Shown: positions 7,614 to 15,063 of the stretch, piece by piece
Numbering within the stretch: position 1 is the first letter of the stretch
Layout: every line of letters begins with the position of its first letter
Assembly: GCA_020845695.1 (NCBI GenBank)
Contig: JADLFG010000015.1
Coordinates: forward strand, 147,936-211,935
DNA length: 64,000 nucleotides
Origin: Thermoleophilia bacterium
Lineage (GTDB): Bacteria > Actinomycetota > Thermoleophilia > Gaiellales > Gaiellaceae
Reading direction: 5' to 3'
The notes under the pieces: model-generated
What the model was told of the DNA's origin: nothing
Database searches by the model: none
What the model saw: the letters and a program-made list of their open reading frames with translations, nothing else
Program-made: the position numbers and the translations under genes

Positions 7614-8302
7614 ACCGTAGCGACCTCGACGGACGAATCCCGGATCTCGACGACCCGTGGCACGACGTCGAGGACGCTCTCGCGCGCGCAGAAGGCGATG
7701 TCGCTCGCGAGCCCGGCCGCGAGCAGGTTGCGGGCGCTCTGGCTCGCGCCCAGACCCTCCTCCGCGCTCGCGAACGACCGGCGCAGCCGCACCGCCGCCG
7801 CGGCCGCGTCGGTCGGCTCGCCGCCGAGCTCCTCGACGATCCGCCCGGCGCAGTAGGCGTCGTCGAGCGCGAACGCGCCGAGCACGCCGGCGCAGACGAC
7901 GGCCACGTCCTCGCCGCTCTCGCGGGCGGCCGTGGCGACCGCCTCCAGGTTGAGGAGGCTGCCCGCGAGCACCAGCGAGCACGCCCCGGCCGCCGTGACG
8001 AGCGCCCGGGTGCCGTTCGTCGTCGTCAGGATCACCGTCCCGTCGCCCGGGCCGGTGAACTCCTGCGGCGAGTTGCCGCGGTCGAAGCCGGGGATCCGCA
8101 CGCACTTGCGCTCCCCGGCGAGCAGGCCGCCCTCCACCAGTGCGAGCGCCTTCGCGTCCTCCACCTCCGCGCACGAGAGCACCCGGGGGTGGCCGGCCGC
8201 CAGCGCCTGGGCGATCGTGGACGTCGCCCGCAGGACGTCGACGACGATCGCGGTCGGAGCCGCGACGGTCTCGGCGGGCGTGAAGGCGACGTGGACGCGC
8301 AC
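7610..8302 (-). CDS. comB: 2-phosphosulfolactate phosphatase
   Basis: A 230-residue ComB-family enzyme that hydrolyses 2-phosphosulfolactate to sulfolactate, a step first described in coenzyme M synthesis of archaea. Family blocks visible are VDVLRATSTIAQALAAG, GFDRGNSPQEF and TTTNGTRALVTA, plus the DDAYCAGRIVEEL helix. Length matches the family. Many bacteria without coenzyme M have this gene, so its real substrate here is open. The GTG start at 8302 has TAGGAT 8 bp upstream and no Shine-Dalgarno. It shares a short divergent spacer with the rhomboid gene. Confidence 0.85.
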   Translation of the reverse strand: MRVHVAFTPAETVAAPTAIVVDVLRATSTIAQALAAGHPRVLSCAEVEDAKALALVEGGLLAGERKCVRIPGFDRGNSPQEFTGPGDGTVILTTTNGTRALVTAAGACSLVLAGSLLNLEAVATAARESGEDVAVVCAGVLGAFALDDAYCAGRIVEELGGEPTDAAAAAVRLRRSFASAEEGLGASQSARNLLAAGLASDIAFCARESVLDVVPRVVEIRDSSVEVATV

Positions 8303-8310
8303 CGGGCGGG

Positions 8311-8316
8311 ATCCTA
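8311..8316 (-). promoter_or_regulatory. -10 element of comB (leaderless geometry)
   Basis: TAGGAT on the minus strand ends 8 bp before the GTG start. No clear -35 was found. Confidence 0.5.
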
Positions 8317-8342
8317 CTGGCGCGCCCCGCCCGACCCGCGAC

Positions 8343-8348
8343 TACGAT
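8343..8348 (+). promoter_or_regulatory. -10 element of the rhomboid gene (leaderless geometry)
   Basis: TACGAT ends 6 bp before the GTG at 8355. There is no Shine-Dalgarno. It is divergent from the comB promoter 27 bp away. Confidence 0.5.
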
Positions 8349-8354
8349 GCGGGC

Positions 8355-9215
8355 GTGCCGGAGGCGACGGAGCTGACGACGGTCTGCTACCGCCACCCGC
8401 GCGTCGAGACCGCCGTTCGCTGCTCGGAGTGCGGCCGGCCGATCTGCACCGACTGCATGGTCTTCGGGCCGGTCGGGATCCGCTGCCCCGACTGCTCGGG
8501 ACGATCGACGGGGGCGCGGCAGGCCGCGCGAACGGTGCGCACCGCGAGCGAGCGGGTACCCCCCGGAGCCGTCACGATCGGCCTCGGAGCCGTCAGCGTC
8601 GGCGTGTTCGTGGCGATGATCGGCTCCGGGTCGGGCTGGCGGGAGCTCTCCGGGCCGATCTTCGAGCGGGGAGCGCTCTACGGCCCGTACGTCGCCGACG
8701 GCGAGTGGTGGCGGATCATCACGGGCGCCTTCCTCCACTCCGGACCGATCCACCTGCTCTTCAACATGCTCGCGCTCTGGTGGTTCGGCCGCTCGCTCGA
8801 GCACCTGCTCGGCCCCGGGCGCTACCTCGGCGTCTACCTCGCCTCAGCGCTCGCGGGCTCGGCCGGGGCGCTCCTGCTCGCCCCGACGACGCCGACCGTC
8901 GGGGCCTCGGGCGCGGTGTTCGGGATCCTGGGCGCCGGGCTCGTGCTCGAGCGCAACCGGGTCTACGTGTTCGGCGGCAGCGCGATGGCGATCGTCGTCA
9001 TCAACCTGGTCTTGACGTTCTCGATCTCGGGGATCTCGATCGGCGGCCACCTCGGCGGCCTCGCGGGCGGCATCGCCTCGATGCTGCTCCTGCGCCGCTT
9101 CGGGCGCAGCGCCCCGCTCCTCAGCCGGGACGGCCTGCCGGCCCTGGCCGCGCTCGCCGGCGTCGCGCTGGTGAGCGTCGCGATCGCGTACGCGCGTGTC
9201 CGCGGCCTCGCCTGA
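8355..9215 (+). CDS. Rhomboid family intramembrane serine protease with N-terminal zinc-binding domain
   Basis: A 286-residue membrane protein. Residues 1-50 form a B-box-like zinc finger (CYRHPRVETAVRCSECGRPIC, then CTDCM and RCPDCSG). About six membrane segments follow. HLLFNMLALWWFG contains the conserved rhomboid H-x3-N motif. GASGAVFG holds the catalytic serine and GGHLGGLAGG the catalytic histidine. It should cleave single-pass membrane proteins within the bilayer. It lies directly upstream of the FHA/kinase island on the same strand as the FHA protease gene, 58 bp away. Whether it processes the single-pass receptors of that island is conjecture. Confidence 0.9.
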   Translation: MPEATELTTVCYRHPRVETAVRCSECGRPICTDCMVFGPVGIRCPDCSGRSTGARQAARTVRTASERVPPGAVTIGLGAVSVGVFVAMIGSGSGWRELSGPIFERGALYGPYVADGEWWRIITGAFLHSGPIHLLFNMLALWWFGRSLEHLLGPGRYLGVYLASALAGSAGALLLAPTTPTVGASGAVFGILGAGLVLERNRVYVFGGSAMAIVVINLVLTFSISGISIGGHLGGLAGGIASMLLLRRFGRSAPLLSRDGLPALAALAGVALVSVAIAYARVRGLA

Positions 9216-9273
9216 CGGCGGCCGCGGGGCGTAGAATCGGCGCCGCCGACCACGCTGCCGAAGGAGGCTTCGC

Positions 9274-10755
9274 ATGTGGCTCACGATCCGCTCGGGCGCC
9301 GGGGCGGGCGACACCGTCGAGATCACGGGCTCGCATTTCGTCGTCGGTCGTGACGAGGCGTGCGACCTGCGCCTCGACGACGAGCGGGCGTCGCGGCAGC
9401 ATGCAACCTTCGAGGCGCTCCCGGACGGGCGCGCCGCCCTGCGCGACCTCGGCTCGACCAACGGGACGTACGTGGACGGGCGCCAGATCACGGCGCCGGT
9501 CGTGCTCGAGGGCAACGAGACGATCCAGATCGGCAACACGATCCTCGTCGCGGCACGCGGCGCCGGCGCCGGCGGCCGCACGGTGATCGGCGTCGTCCCC
9601 GGCGGCCTGGCCGGGCCGGACGCCCCGGCGCCGCCGCCGGCCTCCCCGACCGCCGGGGCGCCCACCCCGTCCTCCGTCGAGCGGATCAGGCTCCGCCGCT
9701 CGGTCCGGCGCCTCGGCGCCCTCGCCGGGCTCCTCTCAGTGCTGGTCGTGGCCGGGATCACCGTGGGCGTGCTCTTCGGCGTCGGCGTGATCGGCGGCGC
9801 CGAGGAGCCGACCGAGCCACCGTCCGTGCCGGAGCTGATCGCGGCGGTCGAGCCCACGACGGTGCAGATCCGCGGCAAGAGCCAGCCGTCCGACGAGTCC
9901 GTCGGGACCGGCACCGGCTGGGTCCTCGACGCGGAGCAGGGCCTGATCGTCACGAACGCCCACGTCGTCAACGCGTTCCCGCTCATGTTCGTCGCGGCCG
10001 GCGACGACGAGCGCTCCGCCGAGATCGTCGGGGTCGCGCCCTGCGAGGACCTCGCGGTGCTGCGCGTGCGCGACACCCAGGGCCTCGCGACGCTCCCGCT
10101 CGGCTCGCAGTCCCGCCTGGCCCAGGGAGAGACGGTCGTCGCGCTCGGCTTCCCCGTCAACGCCGCCCTGGGGGACGACCTGACCGCCACCACCGGCGTC
10201 GTCTCCGTCGTCCAGACGGAGTGGAGCATCCCCAGCCTCGACGTGCCCCTGCTCACGAACGTGATCCAGACCGACGCGGTCATCAACCCGGGCAACTCGG
10301 GCGGCCCGCTCGTGACGCTCGCGGGCGAGCTCGTCGGCGTCAACTCGGCCGGGCTGACCCGGTTCGGGAACCGGCCGATCCAGGGTCAGGGCTACTCGAT
10401 CGGCGTCGATCGCGTCCGCGAGGTGACCGACCGGCTGCGCGCGGGCGAGTCGAGCGGGTGGACCGGCGCGGGCTGGTGGTTCCCCGCCCTTGTCGAGGAC
10501 CTGGGCGCGCTCGGGCTGCCCGCCGACGTCCCCGGCCTGCTCGTCACGCACGCGGTGCCCGGGACGCCCGCGGCCGAGGCCGGGCTCGGCGACCAGATCG
10601 TGCTGGTCACCGCGATCGACGGCAAGCCGCTCGACGGGACGTTTCGCAGCTACTGCGACGCCGTCGAGGGCGTCGAGAGCGGCAGCACGGTCACGCTGAC
10701 GGCGATCTACCCCGGCGAGGCGACCGCGCGCGAGGTCGCGGTCGCCTTCCTGTAG
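9274..10755 (+). CDS. FHA domain - membrane segment - trypsin-like protease with PDZ domain
   Basis: A 493-residue single-pass membrane protein with three parts. Residues 1-95 are an FHA phosphothreonine-binding domain with all signature residues (GR at 25-26, S40-x2-H43, N63 in GSTNGT). A Pro/Ala linker and a membrane helix follow at about 149-172. The outer part is an HtrA/DegP-type serine protease (H231 in TNAHVV, D260 in EDLAVL, S343 in GNSGGP) and a PDZ domain (about 410-490). It could couple a phosphorylation signal inside the cell to proteolysis outside. A strong Shine-Dalgarno (AAGGAGG, 9261-9267) precedes ATG 9274. It converges on the FHA operon, whose last stop is 7 bp away. Confidence 0.92.
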   Translation: MWLTIRSGAGAGDTVEITGSHFVVGRDEACDLRLDDERASRQHATFEALPDGRAALRDLGSTNGTYVDGRQITAPVVLEGNETIQIGNTILVAARGAGAGGRTVIGVVPGGLAGPDAPAPPPASPTAGAPTPSSVERIRLRRSVRRLGALAGLLSVLVVAGITVGVLFGVGVIGGAEEPTEPPSVPELIAAVEPTTVQIRGKSQPSDESVGTGTGWVLDAEQGLIVTNAHVVNAFPLMFVAAGDDERSAEIVGVAPCEDLAVLRVRDTQGLATLPLGSQSRLAQGETVVALGFPVNAALGDDLTATTGVVSVVQTEWSIPSLDVPLLTNVIQTDAVINPGNSGGPLVTLAGELVGVNSAGLTRFGNRPIQGQGYSIGVDRVREVTDRLRAGESSGWTGAGWWFPALVEDLGALGLPADVPGLLVTHAVPGTPAAEAGLGDQIVLVTAIDGKPLDGTFRSYCDAVEGVESGSTVTLTAIYPGEATAREVAVAFL

Positions 10756-10761
10756 CGGGGG

Positions 10762-12294
10762 TCAGCGGACGACCTCCGGCTCGACGTCGTAGCCCGGCTC
10801 GCTCGTGAGCTGGAGCTCGCCGCCGCTTCCGTCCGCGGCGACCGAGAAGACGTCGCTGTCCGTGTCGCTGAGTGAGCGGCGGAAGACGACCCTCGCTCCG
10901 TCGGGCGTCCAGCGCGGCCAGTTTTCCGAGGCCGGGTTGTTGGTGAGGGCCACCGGCCCCGAGCCGTCCGCGCCCATCGCCCAGATCTCCCAGTTCCCGG
11001 TCGAGTCGCTGATGTACGCGAGCCGTCTCCCGTCGGGCGACCAGCGCGGCTGACCTTCGCCCGCGGCGGTCGCCCCGACCGCCAGTGCGCCGCTACCGTC
11101 CGGGTTCATCACCCACACGTCCCAGTTCCCGCTGGCATACGACTCGTAGGCAATCCGGGCACCGTCAGGGGAGAAGCTCGGGAACCCGTCACCGACCTCG
11201 TTGTTCGTGAGCTGGGCGGGGCTCGAGCCGTCGGCGCCGACGACCCAGATCTCGGTATCGTCGTCGGTGGTGGCCTGGCTCTGGTAGGCGATCCGGGTGC
11301 CGTCGGGCGACCAGCCCGGATTGGTGTCGATGGCGGTGTTGCTCGTGACCTGGACGACGTTCGAGCCGTCGGTCCACATCACGTACACCTCGAAATCGCC
11401 GTCACGATCGGAGACGAACGCGATCCTCGTGCGGTCGGGTGAGACCACCGGGTTCCCCTCGACCGAGGGCTCGCTCGTGAGCTGGGAGACGAGGCTTCCG
11501 TCCGCATTCATCAGGAAGAGGTCCCAGTTGCCGGTGCGCTTGCTCGCCCACACGATCTGCCCCGGCTGCAGCTCGGGCAGCGGGGGCGGGTACGTCTCGG
11601 TCGGCACCGTCGTCTCGGTCGGGGGCGCCGTCTCCGTCGGAGGGGCTGTCTCCGTTGGCTGCGTCTCCGTCTCGGGATTGACGGTCACGACCTCCGTGAT
11701 CACGTCCAGGGGCGATTCGCCACCGATATCCTCGCCGGGCGAGATGTCCGCGGCGGCCGGCCCGTCGTCGCCTCCGGTCAGGACGACGCCGAGCGCGGCC
11801 CCGAGACCGGCGATCGCGGCGACCCCGGCGACGAGCGCGACCAGCTTCGCATTCTGCTGCAGCCAGCTTCGCCCAACGGGAGCCGAAGCTGCCGGCGCGG
11901 GCGCGGGGGTCGGCGCTGCCGGCGGGCTTGCGGGAGCCGGGGGGATCGGCGGAGGCGCGGCAACCGCGGTCGGTGCCGCTCCCGCGGGAACAGCCGCCCC
12001 AACCCGTTCGGAGCCGACGTCGACGGAGGTGTCGCCGAAGCGAAGCTCCTCACCGCCCTGGAGCAGCACCGGCGCCGAGATGCGCTGCCCGTTGACGAAC
12101 GTGCCGTTCGTCGAGCCGAGGTCGCGGACGAGGTAGCGCCCGTCCCCGACCGCCTCGAGCTGCGCGTGGCGGCGGGAGATCTTCTCCTCGGAGAGGACGA
12201 GGTCGCAGCCCTCCTCCCGGCCGACCACGTACCGCTCCGCCGTCAGGTCGAGACGGGTCCCCGTCGCCGCTCCGGTCCGAACCGTCAGCCACAT
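10762..12294 (-). CDS. FHA domain - membrane segment - TolB-like beta-propeller
   Basis: A 510-residue single-pass protein. The FHA domain at 1-95 is canonical (GR 25-26, S40-RRH, GSTNGT at 60-65). A Pro/Ala-rich linker leads to a membrane helix at about 152-174. An outer stalk with TETAPPTETAPP repeats follows, then a propeller from about 248 with repeating WSPDG and D-x-EIWV blades (for example PGWSPDGTRIAY, PRWSPDGRRLAY). TolB/PD40 propellers usually bind proteins or peptidoglycan-linked partners; the ligand here is unknown. The ATG has a strong Shine-Dalgarno (AGGAGGAAGGAG). It is the last gene of the FHA/kinase operon, 15 bp after the gene before it. Confidence 0.9.
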   Translation of the reverse strand: MWLTVRTGAATGTRLDLTAERYVVGREEGCDLVLSEEKISRRHAQLEAVGDGRYLVRDLGSTNGTFVNGQRISAPVLLQGGEELRFGDTSVDVGSERVGAAVPAGAAPTAVAAPPPIPPAPASPPAAPTPAPAPAASAPVGRSWLQQNAKLVALVAGVAAIAGLGAALGVVLTGGDDGPAAADISPGEDIGGESPLDVITEVVTVNPETETQPTETAPPTETAPPTETTVPTETYPPPLPELQPGQIVWASKRTGNWDLFLMNADGSLVSQLTSEPSVEGNPVVSPDRTRIAFVSDRDGDFEVYVMWTDGSNVVQVTSNTAIDTNPGWSPDGTRIAYQSQATTDDDTEIWVVGADGSSPAQLTNNEVGDGFPSFSPDGARIAYESYASGNWDVWVMNPDGSGALAVGATAAGEGQPRWSPDGRRLAYISDSTGNWEIWAMGADGSGPVALTNNPASENWPRWTPDGARVVFRRSLSDTDSDVFSVAADGSGGELQLTSEPGYDVEPEVVR

Positions 12295-12309
12295 GCCTGC
12301 TCCTTCCTC

Positions 12310-13431
12310 CTAGTCGACGGGTCCGAGCGTCTGCCAGGTCTGGTAGAGCGCCGCGCGCGCGGCGGCATCGGAGCCCTCCTCGAAGGCGACCGCTCCGATC
12401 ACGAGCGGCGAGTCGATCCAGGAAACGCCTCGCGTCATCTCGTTCATCGGCCCGCACACGAGCCGCCCCCGCTCCGCATCGTTCACGATCACGGCGCCCT
12501 CGGCCGTCTCGTCCTGGTCGCAGAGACCGGTGTCCGCCTGCGCGCCGAAGGTCACGATCCAGCTGTCGTACCAGGCGTCGAGCGATTCGCCACCGTCGAA
12601 CTGGTAGTAGATCACGAACCCGGTCTCGGTCGTGTCGCATCCGATCGCCGCCACGGCGCCGCGGTCGCTCATGTTCACCTCCTCGGCCGGCCGCCAGCAG
12701 GGCGCGATCTCCTCCGGGATGTGCGCGAACAGCGCGAGCTCGGCGTCGTTGGGCTCGACCTCCCCGCCCTCCTCTTCGGTCTCGGCGGGCGGCGCCTCGG
12801 TCTCGGCCGGCGGCGCCTCGGTCTCGGCCGGCGGCGCCTCGGTCTCGGCCGGCGGCGCCTCGGTCTCGGCCGGCGGCGCCTCGGTCTCGGCCGAGGCCGT
12901 GACGAACACGGTCACCGCCTCGGGCACGCTCGCGATCAGCGTCCGCGTGCCTCCCCCGCCGGTCAGGATCAGGCCGAGAGCGGTGCCGAGGCCCGCGATC
13001 CCGGCGGCGACCGCGGCGGCGGCAATCCACTTTCCGCGACCCGCGAGCAGGCCCGCGGCCGGGCGCTCTGACGGCCGCGCGACCGGGGGTCGCGCCGTTG
13101 CGGGAGACCCGGCCGCGATCGCCGTCGGCGCGGCGCCGCGCCGCTCCCCCTCGACGGCGAGAGCGGGGTCGCCGAAGCGGAGCTCCTCCCCGCCCCGCAG
13201 CACCACCGGCTCGGCGATTCGCCTGCCGTCCACGAAGGTGCCGTTCGTCGAGCCGAGATCGCGCACCTGGTAGCTCCCGTCCGGGAGCCGCTCCAGCGCC
13301 GCGTGGTGGCGAGACACCTTCTCCTCGGCGAGCACGAGGTCGCAGTCCGCCTCGCGGCCGACCACGAACCGCTCCGCGCTGACCTCGACGACCTCGCTCG
13401 CGCGCGCGCCGCTTCGGATCGTCAGCCGCAT
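12310..13431 (-). CDS. FHA receptor with four-cysteine outer domain (A)
   Basis: A 373-residue single-pass protein. The FHA domain is at 1-95 with canonical residues (GR 25-26, S40-RHH, GSTNGT 60-65). The membrane helix is at about 135-157. An extracytoplasmic stalk contains five TEAPPAE repeats (181-217). The outer domain at 233-373 has cysteines C245, C265, C304 and C326. It aligns with the outer domains of the next FHA protein and of the kinase: ALFAHIPEEIAPC, IYYQFDGGESLDAWY, GLCDQDETAEG, GRLVCGPM and the ending TWQTLGPVD. The spacing between cysteines is 20/39/22, against 16/38/22 and 18/39/22 in the other two. No Pfam name comes to mind. The Shine-Dalgarno AGGAGG overlaps the TAG stop of the gene before it. 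Confidence 0.85.
   Translation of the reverse strand: MRLTIRSGARASEVVEVSAERFVVGREADCDLVLAEEKVSRHHAALERLPDGSYQVRDLGSTNGTFVDGRRIAEPVVLRGGEELRFGDPALAVEGERRGAAPTAIAAGSPATARPPVARPSERPAAGLLAGRGKWIAAAAVAAGIAGLGTALGLILTGGGGTRTLIASVPEAVTVFVTASAETEAPPAETEAPPAETEAPPAETEAPPAETEAPPAETEEEGGEVEPNDAELALFAHIPEEIAPCWRPAEEVNMSDRGAVAAIGCDTTETGFVIYYQFDGGESLDAWYDSWIVTFGAQADTGLCDQDETAEGAVIVNDAERGRLVCGPMNEMTRGVSWIDSPLVIGAVAFEEGSDAAARAALYQTWQTLGPVD
12779..12883 (-). repeat. Five 21-bp tandem repeats encoding TEAPPAE
   Basis: Five exact or near-exact copies of GTCTCGGCCGGCGGCGCCTC+G run head to tail. The unit length is a multiple of three, so copy number changes would lengthen or shorten the stalk without breaking the frame. 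Confidence 0.9.
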
Positions 13432-13440
13432 CGTCGCCTC

Positions 13441-14574
13441 CTACTCCGGCCCGGCCCCGAGCCAGAAATCGTAGAGCTCCTGCCTGACCGCCTCGCCGCC
13501 GCCCTCCTTCAGCGCCACCACCCCGATCGCGAGCGAGTCGGTCGTCCACGCGACCGCCCGCCACTCGCCGGCGACCCCGCAGGCCAGACGCCCCTGCGGC
13601 ACCTCGTCGATCGACCAGACCCCCTCCGAGTACTCGTCCGCGACGCAGTCACCGACGTCGCGCTCGTTGACGAAGTTCCGCTCGTACCAGCCGGTCGTCA
13701 CCTCGGCGCTTGCGAACTGGAAGTAGAGCGCGGCTCCCATGCCCTCGCCGGGCACCCCGCAGTTGGCGCCGGCGATCGCGTCCTGCGGGAGCTCATCGAT
13801 CGCGAAGCACGTCTCCCGGATCGCCGCGGGGATGTGTCCGAGCAGCGTCTCGTAGGCCCCCGTCTCGGCGGGCGGCGCCTCCGCCTCCGTGGCCGGCGGA
13901 TCCGTCTGAGCGGGCGGCGCCTCGGTCTCGGCGGGCGGCGCCTCGGTCTCCGCGGGCGGCGCCTCCGTCTCCGCGACCGGGGTCGTCTCGCGCGGCGGCT
14001 CGTCCGCGGGGGGAAGTGCCGCCGTCTCGGGCGGCGCCGCCTCCGTCACGACCACGGTCGTCGAGGGCAAGGTCACGGTCACCACCGCCGCCTCCGAGCC
14101 ACCCGTGAGGGCGATCCCGAGGCCGGCGCCGAGGCCGGCCAGCGCGGCAACGCCCGCCACGGCGGCGAGTGCCGTCCGGTTTCGCCGGACCCACGGGCCG
14201 AGCGACCGGGGTGCCTCCGCCGGCGCCGGCGCGGGCACGACCGTCGGCGCGGCGCCGGGAACGGCCGCCGCCGCGAGCTCGGCCTCCGTGCGAGCGACGG
14301 CCACGACCGTGTTCGCGAAGCGGATCTCCTCCCCGCCCTCGAGCACGACAGGCCCGGTCAGCCGCTGACCGCCCACGAACGTCCCGTTTGCCGAGCCGAG
14401 GTCGCTCAGCGAGTAGCGGCCGTCGGGAAGCCGCTCGAAAGCGGCGTGGCGGCGGGAGATCTGATCGCTCGCGAGCACGAGCTCGCAGCCCTCCTCGCGG
14501 CCGACGACGACCCGCTCGGCGGCCAGCTCGACCGTCCGGCCGGCCTCCTCACCTGAGCGCACCAAGAGCCACAC
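13441..14574 (-). CDS. FHA receptor with four-cysteine outer domain (B)
   Basis: A 377-residue paralogue of the protein at 12310-13431, with the same order of parts. The FHA domain is at 1-95 (GR 25-26, S40-RRH, GSANGT). The membrane helix is at about 134-157. The stalk has three TEAPPAE repeats near 202-222, and the outer domain runs 243-377 with C256, C272, C310 and C332. Shared blocks are LLGHIPAAIRETC, AIAGANC, LYFQFASAEVTTGWY, GDCVADEYSEG, GRLACG and the end DFWLGAGPE. Both the phospho-binding inner domain and the outer domain are preserved, so it looks like a receptor or a kinase partner. GTG start with AGGGGGAG upstream. Confidence 0.85.
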   Translation of the reverse strand: MWLLVRSGEEAGRTVELAAERVVVGREEGCELVLASDQISRRHAAFERLPDGRYSLSDLGSANGTFVGGQRLTGPVVLEGGEEIRFANTVVAVARTEAELAAAAVPGAAPTVVPAPAPAEAPRSLGPWVRRNRTALAAVAGVAALAGLGAGLGIALTGGSEAAVVTVTLPSTTVVVTEAAPPETAALPPADEPPRETTPVAETEAPPAETEAPPAETEAPPAQTDPPATEAEAPPAETGAYETLLGHIPAAIRETCFAIDELPQDAIAGANCGVPGEGMGAALYFQFASAEVTTGWYERNFVNERDVGDCVADEYSEGVWSIDEVPQGRLACGVAGEWRAVAWTTDSLAIGVVALKEGGGEAVRQELYDFWLGAGPE

Positions 14575-14627
14575 GCGACTCCCCCTTTTGGAGGTTGGCG
14601 GGATTCTACGCCGCGTTGCGATCCGTG

Positions 14628-15032
14628 TCAGCCGCCGCCGAGGACGAGGCCGATCGCGGTGCCGATCCCGGCGAGCACGGCCGCGGCGATCGCGACCGCG
14701 ACGGACCCGCGCCCGCCCTGGACGAGGCTTGGTTGGGGCCCCGCGGGCACGACCTCGACCGCGCAGGTGGTGTCCCCGAGCCGCAGCTCCTCGCCGCCCG
14801 AGAGCAGCACCGGCCCGGCGAGCCGGTGCCCGTTCACGAACGTCCCGTTCGTCGAGCCGAGATCGGTCAGGATGACCGTGCCATCCGCTCGCGGCTCGAG
14901 CGCGGCGTGGCGGCGCGAGATCTGCTCGTCGGGCAGGGCGAGGTCGCAGCCGACGTCGCGCCCGACCACGACGACGCGCGAGAGCTCGACCGCGGTGCCC
15001 GCCATGCCACCGCCGCGGACGGTTAGGCGCAC
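14628..15032 (-). CDS. Short FHA protein with C-terminal membrane anchor
   Basis: A 134-residue protein: a canonical FHA domain (VVVGRD near 21-26, QISRRHA, LGSTNGTFVNG) followed by a short linker and one membrane helix at the very end (VAVAIAAAVLAGIGTAIGLVLGGG). The paralogues continue past this helix into an outer domain. Here translation stops right after it. It may be a truncated receptor or a purely cytoplasmic-side phospho-binding adaptor. The GTG start at 15032 is chosen because it matches the paralogue N-termini (VRLTVRGG) and lies 31 bp after the kinase stop. Confidence 0.8.
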   Translation of the reverse strand: MRLTVRGGGMAGTAVELSRVVVVGRDVGCDLALPDEQISRRHAALEPRADGTVILTDLGSTNGTFVNGHRLAGPVLLSGGEELRLGDTTCAVEVVPAGPQPSLVQGGRGSVAVAIAAAVLAGIGTAIGLVLGGG

Positions 15033-15063
15033 GCTACTCCGCCCCCCGGCTGCAGGTAACCCG

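Noticed and set aside
12779..12883. CRISPR-like array
   Set aside because: The repeats are contiguous 21-bp units without spacers and lie inside a coding frame.
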